The translations under genes and the position numbers were made by a program. The notes under the pieces are model-generated. The model was not told the DNA's origin and did not search any database. It was given only the letters and a program-made list of their open reading frames with translations. Shown in pieces: positions 6,607-12,925 of a stretch of 17,448 bases of DNA. The stretch is from contig JAIDLK010000035.1 of assembly GCA_029051085.1 (NCBI GenBank), positions 1-17,448 of the forward strand, given 5' to 3'. Positions within the stretch are counted from its first letter, which is position 1. Each line of letters starts with the position of its first letter. This DNA is from Alphaproteobacteria bacterium (GTDB taxonomy: Bacteria; Pseudomonadota; Alphaproteobacteria; Rs-D84).

Positions 6607-6641
6607 TTTTGATTGCAAAAGAAAAAGAAAACATGTATAAA
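6590..6641. promoter_or_regulatory. Back-to-back promoters of gpmI and the XRE gene sharing one palindromic -35
   Basis: TTGCAA at 6613-6618 is its own reverse complement. Plus strand: TTGCAA, 17 bases, TATAAA (6636-6641) towards the XRE gene. Minus strand: the same TTGCAA, 17 bases, TACCGT (6595-6590) towards gpmI, with an upstream TGC giving an extended -10. Both spacers are ideal. The plus -10 is strong; the minus -10 is weak apart from its extension. Confidence 0.5.
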
Positions 6642-6648
6642 TAGGATA

Positions 6649-6661
6649 AATATCATATATT
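6649..6661. promoter_or_regulatory. AT-rich palindrome in the XRE gene leader, possible autoregulatory site
   Basis: AATAT-CAT-ATATT, a perfect 5-bp inverted repeat 8 bases after the predicted -10 of the XRE gene, close to its transcription start. XRE regulators often repress themselves through such sites. The short AT-rich arms could arise by chance. Confidence 0.25.
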
Positions 6662-6688
6662 AAAGTCTAGCATTGGAGAGGATAAAGA

Positions 6689-7102
6689 ATGAGTGGTAAA
6701 GCATTTACCCCGACAGCCGTAGACGAGCACATCGGTCAAAGATTACAACTTCGTCGCACAATGATGGGCTTGTCTCAAAAAGATTTGGCTAAAAAATGTG
6801 GGGTTACTTTTCAGCAGATTCAAAAATATGAAACCGCCGGCAACCGTGTTTCGGCGGCGCGACTGTTTGAGCTAAGTACACTGTTGGAAACACCGGTGTC
6901 GTTCTTCTTTACCGGCCTGCCGGGAAACATGCCCGAAGAAACAAGGGCCAGCCGCTCTTTACACGTGGCCGAACAGACCGCAAATGACCCATTGGGCAAG
7001 AACGAGTCGCTACAGCTTATAAATCTTTATTGGAAATTACCAAACGATGAAACGCGCCAAATGATTATGAAACTGATGAAAACATTGAACGGCGCCGCGT
7101 AA
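6689..7102 (+). CDS. XRE-family (HTH_3) transcriptional regulator, PraR/EcxR-like
   Basis: DNA-binding regulator of 137 residues. The helix-turn-helix spans about residues 14-70: IGQRLQLRRTMMGLSQKDLA, then CGVTFQQIQKYETAGNRVSAARL, as in alphaproteobacterial regulators of the PraR (Rhizobium/Sinorhizobium) and EcxR (Ehrlichia) kind, followed by the matching VSFFFTGLPG segment. The remainder (about 85-137) is helical, probably for dimerisation. ATG 6689 is preceded by a purine-rich GGAGAGG-like site. It has its own promoter, divergent from gpmI, and ends at a terminator shared with the convergent operon. Relatives control stress, symbiosis or virulence genes; the target here is unknown. No sign of recent transfer. 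Confidence 0.9.
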   Translation: MSGKAFTPTAVDEHIGQRLQLRRTMMGLSQKDLAKKCGVTFQQIQKYETAGNRVSAARLFELSTLLETPVSFFFTGLPGNMPEETRASRSLHVAEQTANDPLGKNESLQLINLYWKLPNDETRQMIMKLMKTLNGAA

Positions 7103-7105
7103 AAG

Positions 7106-7133
7106 AAAAAATCCCGCTTTTCGCGGGATTTTT
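7106..7133. terminator. Bidirectional terminator between the XRE gene and the four-gene operon
   Basis: ATCCCGC (7111-7117), 5-base loop, GCGGGAT (7123-7129), flanked by A5 (7106-7110) and T-run (7129-7133), so it works in both directions. It lies 3 bases after the XRE stop and 8 bases beyond the stop of the gene ending at 7141. Confidence 0.88.
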
Positions 7134-7140
7134 AATATAT

Positions 7141-8400
7141 CTATCTGCGCACAGGCCTACGTGCCGACCGCGCGGCACCGGAACTGCTGGCCTCATCCGA
7201 ACCGGCAATAACTGTCTGCACGCCACCACTTGTTACACAAATCTTATAATCATCCGGCGCTTGAATAGTCCAGCATTGCCTTGAAACATCCGGTTGATCA
7301 GATTTCGTTTTGGCCTTGCCATACTGTAAGTCCGTCTTTGTATATCCATCCGTTGGGATACAAAAGCCTGTAGCAGATGCTTTTTCATCAAAAATCTGGC
7401 CGACATCACACTTTATGCACGTTCCATCTACGGGCGAAGGGCCGCCACGCATATTTAGCGCACACTCTTGACACGTTCTGTTTGTTGTAGACGGGAAAGC
7501 ATAACCAGACTCACGACATCTGTATTGATAGCAGCCCATATTATTATTATATTCCATAATCATAGTGGCGGAATCAAAACCGTTGCTGGGCCAATTAGAG
7601 CAGGTCTGAGCCAAAGCACAGGCGGTTTCATCCACGGGAATACAATCTGTTCCCGCCGCATTTGCCGTATATCCGTTTTTACACAACAATGTGGCTTCTG
7701 CCGCCGGCCATGCCTCAATTCCACCGCGCACTGATTTCCAGCCCTCGCGACGTGCCCGAATAACAAACGGACGCGCCCAAGCGCCATGACCACCATCCAG
7801 CCAATCGGATACGGCCAAAATCATATCATGCTCCTGACCCTTATGTACGCCACACCCTTTGTATTCGTTCCAATGAAACATTGCGACCGCACTTTCTACC
7901 TGAGGATCTCTTGCCATTGTATAGCTGTTAAAATCGTCACGTCTAAATGGCGTGGAATCGCACCCCGTTGGCGTTGTGTTGGCACACCCCTCGCCACTAA
8001 AGCCGGGCTTGCAAAGCCAATGGCACTGCTGGGAACCCTGGGCCGGCTCTGCATACAAAGTCCATGCATTGCCTTTCTTTTTGTGTTCGGCATAAATTGT
8101 AGTAATGCAAAAACGTGCGCCGTTTTCGTTTACCTCACGGGCAACCAGCATCAAAACCCCCATGTCATCCACCAATACGCACTGACCTGGAGAATTGGCA
8201 TCAATCGAGTAATTTCCTTTACAAGTCTCTCTATCACGACCAATTGTAGCATCACCCATATTGGACCCCAAACAATAAGTCATTGTCGGGCTTTTCCAAC
8301 TGGCCTTAAGTGTGTTAATTCTATTTTCTCCGCCGGCAAATGCAACACAAGGCACTGTTGCCATACAAACAAATAATAAAATGTTTCTTATTTTTTGCAT
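7141..8400 (-). CDS. Secreted Cys-rich protein, unknown function (last gene of operon)
   Basis: Not recognised as a known family. 419 residues from ATG 8398-8400, with GGTGGA about 9 bases upstream. Residues 1-22 are a signal peptide ending AFA before Gly-Gly. The mature part has 22 cysteines, an even number, which suits disulfide bonding. Short EGF- or TNFR-like knots are visible: CHWLCKPGFSGEGC (126-139), CKNGYTANAAGTDC (240-253), CQECALN (310-316), and CIKC (328-331). Between them, residues 155-235 form a Trp/His-rich segment (MFHWNEYKGCGVHKGQEHD, then WLDGGHGAWARPF) that looks like a separate domain, perhaps metal-binding (inference). The tail is Ser/Ala/Arg-rich, ending RRPVRR. It starts 16 bases after the preceding gene, so the two are surely co-transcribed. 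Confidence 0.82.
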   Translation of the reverse strand: MQKIRNILLFVCMATVPCVAFAGGENRINTLKASWKSPTMTYCLGSNMGDATIGRDRETCKGNYSIDANSPGQCVLVDDMGVLMLVAREVNENGARFCITTIYAEHKKKGNAWTLYAEPAQGSQQCHWLCKPGFSGEGCANTTPTGCDSTPFRRDDFNSYTMARDPQVESAVAMFHWNEYKGCGVHKGQEHDMILAVSDWLDGGHGAWARPFVIRARREGWKSVRGGIEAWPAAEATLLCKNGYTANAAGTDCIPVDETACALAQTCSNWPSNGFDSATMIMEYNNNMGCYQYRCRESGYAFPSTTNRTCQECALNMRGGPSPVDGTCIKCDVGQIFDEKASATGFCIPTDGYTKTDLQYGKAKTKSDQPDVSRQCWTIQAPDDYKICVTSGGVQTVIAGSDEASSSGAARSARRPVRR

Positions 8401-8416
8401 TTAAGTGTCCACCGTA

Positions 8417-10825
8417 TTATTTGGCCACATAGCATACGCTATTTTCATAATAGCCGCCCATGGGACCTTCGCATTGTGATTTATACCAAGCCTCTGAAAA
8501 TATGCATTCATCACGGTTTCTGTCATATTGGGCGACCGGGTTTTCTGCGTCCGTATTATAATTCAGACACTGAATCTGCGTGTCATTTTGCACACAACGT
8601 CCCCATGACAGCTCTTTATTTGCATCTGACCGTCCGCCAAAGTAATTTGCATAAAACGCCGTTAACAATGTTCCGGACAGATTATCCTGCATTACGCCGT
8701 CCGCTTCAATCCAGTATCCGTCAATATCCTCGCATGCTTCCATCAGCTGGTAATCCAACTCTTCATACAAATCATTTATTGCCTTGTTAACCGTGGTTTC
8801 TGTTTCGGCAGCCAATGTCTGGGACGTTGGATCGGCACAATACATCTGGGCATAACCACGAACAGTGGTTGTCAGCTCTTCACGTGACATTCCGCGACAG
8901 TTCCACGGATACCCGCGGTCACCTTTTTGCGGTGTACATGTATCTTTCAATTTGTTTTCAAGCGCTGTCGCACAGCCTTCGGCCACACGAACATCATCAA
9001 CCGTCTGAACAAAGCTGACCAACGCCGTCAAACCACATGTGGCACCGTTTGTCAAACGACCATTACTATCAAACTGACATTGAACATCCCCAGCGCCCGC
9101 ATACAGTGCGGCGCATGCGGCAACCTTATCCTGGCACATCGCGCGCGCTGCATACGCAGCTGTCGCACCGGCATACTGAGATGTTGTGTTATCAAAGCTT
9201 TTTAGTGCATTTGACTGAGTATCATAACAGTCGGCCATCGTGCTTACACAAGACATCTTTACTTCTTCTATCTTTGCATCCTGGGCCTGGGCTATTTCAA
9301 TCAGGGCCGTGCGCTTAAACTCGTTCCAAACAATATCGGAAATATCACGACACGAATCCAGCGCGGTTGTCGCAAACATCTTTTTTGAATCAAGGAATTG
9401 ATTAAATTGCGCATTACGACCCAGAACATCTGCAGAGCCATCCAGATTTATCTGTTCAACCAGCTGGAACAGGCGAGGGCTGTAAATCGGCTCACCGGTA
9501 TTCTGGTCGATATAAACACCACTGTAGTCCAAACATCTTTTATAATTTGCACCGCATGCCGTATCCTGGGTCAGGGCGGTGCGCACTTTGTCCAGACACT
9601 CGTTAACATCTGCGGAATTATGCGCACGATATTCTTCCAAGCGCGCATCACGCAAAATCTTTTCAGCCTGGCGTACCGTCTGCTTAACAGCTTCCCTCTG
9701 GCTATTAACTTTCTTTTCATATGCGTTACAATCCTGAGTTATCAGGATATTATACGCACTGCGCGCCATTGTTAAGACCGCATTGTTTTCACATGACTCA
9801 GAAATAATCTTTAAACACTGCGAATTAGCAGAGTCATACAGTTTCTGCCCCTCAAGCTGGCTTAAATCCTCGCCCGAAGAGGTATTGAATATTGAACTGC
9901 CGCCACCACTCCAAATATCATCAACATCATCGGTAAAATCAAATGACATAATCCCCAATGACGTCGTAGAGCCGGACGACGTCGACGCCTTTTTCTTACC
10001 GGACAGCAGGTCACCGATTTCATTCAATGTATTTGCGGCCGCGCTGGTGTCTTTCTTTATCGCCAGTTCGCCAACCGTGGCACTGTACATTGCATTAACT
10101 TCAGCCGCAGTCTTATCAACCGCATTCAGATTATTGTCTTCAAACTGCATCAGCAATGTTTTTGCCTGTTCCAACGCATATTCCGTATCGCGAAATTCCG
10201 TAAACTTGGAGCTGCAATAACAGCGGCGATAAGTATCGTTCGCATTGGCGCAAAACTGATCCATACATGTGGCATATGCTTCGCGGCATGCCGCATACCC
10301 GCCGCCAATGGCGGAAATATCATCAAATACAGCCGTCGCACGGGCCGATGCGGCACGCGATACATTTGCAGATGTTGCACTGCGGGCAACAGATGAGCTT
10401 GTGGCGGCACGAACAACGTTTGAGGATGCCGCCCGTCCAACCGTGGCATGTGAAGCCGTCGGCGTTGCAGTAACCGTACCGGACCGCGGTGTCGCGGTTG
10501 CGCTGCGCGCCGACACACCGACACCAGTGGCGACCGTCTTGCCCGATACAGCCGCGGCGCGACTAACCGTCGTTGTCGGCCGACGCGTGGCCGACCGAGA
10601 TACGGCAGACGCCGCGGTCGTCGTGGTGGCCGCCCGCTGAACATCACGTCCATCGGTGCGCGCGCTGGCCGTGGTGGTGTTTGACGCCGTCCCGCCGCGC
10701 GGATTAGGCGCCTGGGCAGCAAAAGCATCCCCGCCCGCCAGCAATGAGGCGACAATAAATGAAACTTTAAAAATTTGTGCGTAACAAAAGCTCAAATTTA
10801 CATCTCTCTGTTGATATTTTATCAC
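8417..10825 (-). CDS. Large secreted protein with Ser/Thr/Ala/Arg repeat region and Cys-rich helical body
   Basis: Unknown function. 802 residues from GTG 10825 (outer bound). A TTG at 10795 with AGAGAG 8 bases upstream is a good alternative, giving 792 residues and a shorter signal peptide. The hydrophobic segment (about 17-31) ends GGDAFA before Ala37. Residues 37-166 are low-complexity Ser/Thr/Ala/Arg/Val, with a roughly 9-residue repeat of form R-A/S-A-S/T-S at 131-166, probably an extended stalk or linker. The body (about 167-802) is mostly helical with 28 mature cysteines in helix-spaced pairs such as CREAYATCMDQFC and CYCSS, and CQFDSNGRLTNGATC further on. The C-terminus CYVAK has no membrane anchor. 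It probably acts in the periplasm or outside. Alternative frames also stay open over the repeat region, but this comes from base composition. Confidence 0.82.
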   Translation of the reverse strand: MIKYQQRDVNLSFCYAQIFKVSFIVASLLAGGDAFAAQAPNPRGGTASNTTTASARTDGRDVQRAATTTTAASAVSRSATRRPTTTVSRAAAVSGKTVATGVGVSARSATATPRSGTVTATPTASHATVGRAASSNVVRAATSSSVARSATSANVSRAASARATAVFDDISAIGGGYAACREAYATCMDQFCANANDTYRRCYCSSKFTEFRDTEYALEQAKTLLMQFEDNNLNAVDKTAAEVNAMYSATVGELAIKKDTSAAANTLNEIGDLLSGKKKASTSSGSTTSLGIMSFDFTDDVDDIWSGGGSSIFNTSSGEDLSQLEGQKLYDSANSQCLKIISESCENNAVLTMARSAYNILITQDCNAYEKKVNSQREAVKQTVRQAEKILRDARLEEYRAHNSADVNECLDKVRTALTQDTACGANYKRCLDYSGVYIDQNTGEPIYSPRLFQLVEQINLDGSADVLGRNAQFNQFLDSKKMFATTALDSCRDISDIVWNEFKRTALIEIAQAQDAKIEEVKMSCVSTMADCYDTQSNALKSFDNTTSQYAGATAAYAARAMCQDKVAACAALYAGAGDVQCQFDSNGRLTNGATCGLTALVSFVQTVDDVRVAEGCATALENKLKDTCTPQKGDRGYPWNCRGMSREELTTTVRGYAQMYCADPTSQTLAAETETTVNKAINDLYEELDYQLMEACEDIDGYWIEADGVMQDNLSGTLLTAFYANYFGGRSDANKELSWGRCVQNDTQIQCLNYNTDAENPVAQYDRNRDECIFSEAWYKSQCEGPMGGYYENSVCYVAK
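10320..10460 (-). repeat. Degenerate tandem repeat encoding about 9-residue RAASS-type units
   Basis: Within the gene at 8417-10825, residues 131-166 read as four successive units starting RAASSNVV, RAATSSSVA, RSATSANVS and RAASARATA. Looser RSAT/SRAA units continue towards the N-terminus. The DNA is diverged, so the repeat is old or kept at protein level. Confidence 0.55.
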
Positions 10826-10845
10826 GTTTAGCCAAACGGAATCAA
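10816..10845 (-). promoter_or_regulatory. Possible internal promoter before the large secreted-protein gene
   Basis: Minus-strand TTGATT (10845-10840), 18 bases, TAAAAT (10821-10816). If used, transcription would start near 10809, past the GTG at 10825, and only the TTG start at 10795 would be translated. The site lies in the 29-base gap and gene start, so it may be chance in AT-rich sequence. Confidence 0.3.
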
Positions 10846-10854
10846 TACCGAATT

Positions 10855-11481
10855 TTATTCAATACAGCAATTTACTGCATTTTTTACCCAATCCCCCAGA
10901 CGACGTACCGTGGACTTTGAATTATTATCTGCGGATACCGGCGTCTCTGCTTGCGCAGGATTTGCAGCCGTCTTCAGCTTGCACTCTTTTGTCACCCCGG
11001 CGTAAAATTCCGGAACCGCCTGCTGAACCCCGGTCAAATCAATCAGATTCATATTGATTCCCCAGAACAGCGAATACAAATCATACGCCTTGTCAAACAT
11101 GGCATAGGCATCCTTGGTATTGCCGGCACCCAACGCCTTGGTTCCAACCTCCATCAGGCGCATTGACGCTGCCAACAGATGCTTGGATATGCACCAAACC
11201 TCACCATTTTCAGCACTGGATTTTTGGACAATACGCTCCATCAGCTCTTTGCGCATCTCGCGTACAGTGTTAATCATATCGTAAAAACCGGTTTTACGTG
11301 TTTTTGCGCCGCTAAAGAAAAAGTGTTCTTCTAATGAAATAAGATTCATCAATGCAACTGATAAATCCTGGTCCGAAGACAAATCCAGCGGATTTACTTT
11401 CTTGGCGGCATCGGCCTGTTCAACCAGTTCTTCCAGCGTTAATTTTTTTGCCGTCGGTTTCTTTGCACTTGCACGTTTCAT
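10855..11481 (-). CDS. Small soluble helical protein, unknown function
   Basis: Not recognised. 208 residues from ATG 11479-11481, with AGAGGT 7 bases before it. No signal peptide or membrane segment, so probably cytoplasmic. The N-terminus (1-14) is Lys-rich. Residues about 35-170 are predicted helical with long amphipathic stretches (ISLEEHFFFSGAKT, EMRKELMERI, EVWCISKHLLAASMRLMEVG, AYDLYSLFWGINMNLID). Then comes a Ser/Asn-rich linker and a short C-terminal helix ending NCCIE. It sits 21 bases after the membrane-protein gene and 29 bases before the large secreted-protein gene, so it probably shares their transcript and process. Confidence 0.8.
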   Translation of the reverse strand: MKRASAKKPTAKKLTLEELVEQADAAKKVNPLDLSSDQDLSVALMNLISLEEHFFFSGAKTRKTGFYDMINTVREMRKELMERIVQKSSAENGEVWCISKHLLAASMRLMEVGTKALGAGNTKDAYAMFDKAYDLYSLFWGINMNLIDLTGVQQAVPEFYAGVTKECKLKTAANPAQAETPVSADNNSKSTVRRLGDWVKNAVNCCIE

Positions 11482-11502
11482 GATTTTTACCTCTATATTT
11501 TT

Positions 11503-12012
11503 TTATTTTGTTATCAGCCAAAACACAACTGTCGCAACCATCAAAAAGCTTAGCGGTACGACAACTTTCTGAAAAGGGAAACGAGCATGCCCACCATTGG
11601 CACGCTTTATCTTTATATACCACCGCGCCCCCAGATAAAACGCCAGCGTTCCGACAATAATCCCCAGCAAAAATTTATCAATACCCCACAACGTTTGGGC
11701 ACCAAACTTGACGCCGGGCATCAAGTATACCGCTGCCAACAGGCCATAACAGACTATCAACGGAACCACAATCTGCCAAAGCGCACTGTTAACACCGCGC
11801 TTTTTCAGCCAGCCTGCCGTCCAAAAGAATAAAGACAGCGTAAGGCCGCCCGCCCATATGCCGGTTATGACATCATCCACCCCCAGCAAGCGTGCCCCTT
11901 CAAGACCCGCCCCCACGGCAACCGTGCACACAGGGCATACCGCCCAGGCGGCCGGAATAACCAACACAGTCGCAATAAAAGCGGAAAATGCCGGAAATAA
12001 AAACTTTTTCAT
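11503..12012 (-). CDS. Multi-pass membrane protein with N-terminal CPVC motif, unknown function
   Basis: 169 residues from ATG 12010-12012, with AAGGAAAGG upstream. A first hydrophobic helix (5-24) ends AWA, directly followed by CPVC at 26-29 and the segment GAGLEGARLLGVDDVITGIWAGG. Four further membrane helices lie near 47-66, 79-98, 112-129 and 149-167. The N-terminal helix could be a cleaved signal; then CPVC would start the mature protein on the outer face. CxxC at the membrane edge suggests thiol-disulfide or metal chemistry (inference). I have an impression of similar unnamed proteins in candidate-phylum bacteria but cannot verify it. It is the first gene of the four-gene run that ends in two Cys-rich secreted proteins. 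Confidence 0.83.
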   Translation of the reverse strand: MKKFLFPAFSAFIATVLVIPAAWAVCPVCTVAVGAGLEGARLLGVDDVITGIWAGGLTLSLFFWTAGWLKKRGVNSALWQIVVPLIVCYGLLAAVYLMPGVKFGAQTLWGIDKFLLGIIVGTLAFYLGARWYIKIKRANGGHARFPFQKVVVPLSFLMVATVVFWLITK

Positions 12013-12047
12013 AACAAAAAACCTTTCCTTTCAATAGTATTTGATAA

Positions 12048-12077
12048 ATCGTACAAAATATGCTTGCGCCCCGTCAA
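12048..12077 (-). promoter_or_regulatory. Putative promoter of the four-gene operon
   Basis: Minus-strand TTGACG (12077-12072), 18 bases, TACGAT (12053-12048). The -35 matches five of six consensus positions and contains the rsmH stop codon TGA (12076-12074). The leader would be about 30 bases before ATG 12012. Without it, the operon would depend on read-through from rsmH, as no terminator is seen between. Confidence 0.45.
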
Positions 12078-12925
12078 TATGATTTTATAACGCCACGCAT
12101 ATGCGCACTGCGGGCGCGCGGGTTTTCCCGCACTTCATCCGCCGAAGGGGTTGTGGGCGCAATCGCCGCAAACGGCGCCGCCGCAACAGCAGGCATACGC
12201 GGATCACCGGGCGCGGCCGTCCATTCACGAAAAGTATTCTTTACAATTCTGTCCTCCAGCGAATGAAATGTGACACATATGCATTTTCCGCCGGCACACA
12301 ATAGCTGCGGCACCGCCGCCAAGGCGCGACGAATTTCGCCCATTTCATCATTTACTGCAATACGCAGGGCCTGAAATACCGGCGCGATATCGCGCGGATT
12401 ATAAATCAAATCCCGCAATTCCAAAGTTGTCTGCGGGCATTTTTCCTTAATCGCCCGCGCCAGTACAGACGCCTTTTTAACATCACCGTAATCGCGTAAA
12501 ATCCGCGCCAGTTCCACCACATCCGTCCGCGCAATCAAATCGGCCGCACTTACACCGTTGCCCGACGACATGCGCATATCCAGCGGCCCGTCCGCGCGAA
12601 AAGAAAAACCACGTTCGGCAATATCTATCTGCATTGAAGAAATGCCCAAATCAAATACAATCGCATCATACTCGCCATCAAGCTCGGCCATTGCGGAAAA
12701 TGGCCGCGGCACAAATGTAAAACGTCCGCCATATTCCGCCGCAACCGCCGTCGCATCTTCCGCAACATTAGGGTCGCGGTCAAAAGCCGTTACAATTGCG
12801 CCGGCCTCCAAGAAAGCGCGCGTATAGCCGCCCGCACCAAACGTCGCATCAATTATCCGCATTCCGCGAACTTCACCCAGCGCGGCCATAACATCACCCA
12901 GCAAAACCGGAACATGTTTCGTCAT
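12074..12925 (-). CDS. rsmH: 16S rRNA (cytosine(1402)-N4)-methyltransferase RsmH
   Basis: SAM-dependent methylase that adds the N4 methyl of m4Cm1402 in the ribosomal P site. 283 residues, slightly below the usual 300-315. HVPVLLGDV (4-12) matches the family start. The SAM site is DATFGAGGYTR (26-36), with D49 and D51 of FDRD closing it. FDLGISSMQID (91-101), RGFSFRADGPLDMRM (105-119), FQALRIAVNDE (184-193) and FHSLEDRIVK (220-229) are all conserved. GGYTR rather than GGHSR is the usual alphaproteobacterial form. The start ATG overlaps the dnaE stop by four bases (ATGA), so it is probably translated by re-initiation after dnaE. Normally it stands in the mraZ-rsmH-ftsL cluster, and here it does not. 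Confidence 0.97.
   Translation of the reverse strand: MTKHVPVLLGDVMAALGEVRGMRIIDATFGAGGYTRAFLEAGAIVTAFDRDPNVAEDATAVAAEYGGRFTFVPRPFSAMAELDGEYDAIVFDLGISSMQIDIAERGFSFRADGPLDMRMSSGNGVSAADLIARTDVVELARILRDYGDVKKASVLARAIKEKCPQTTLELRDLIYNPRDIAPVFQALRIAVNDEMGEIRRALAAVPQLLCAGGKCICVTFHSLEDRIVKNTFREWTAAPGDPRMPAVAAAPFAAIAPTTPSADEVRENPRARSAHMRGVIKSY

Noticed and set aside
10150..10755. Long minus-strand open frame in another register inside the repeat region
   Set aside because: It is Arg/Pro-rich with no family likeness and no ribosome binding site, and plus-strand frames are open there too. It results from the GC-rich Ala/Ser/Thr/Arg codon bias of the real gene.
10855..10869. C-terminal CCIE resembling a CaaX prenylation box
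   Set aside because: Glu at the last position is atypical, the protein has no export signal, and nothing else suggests a host-delivered effector.
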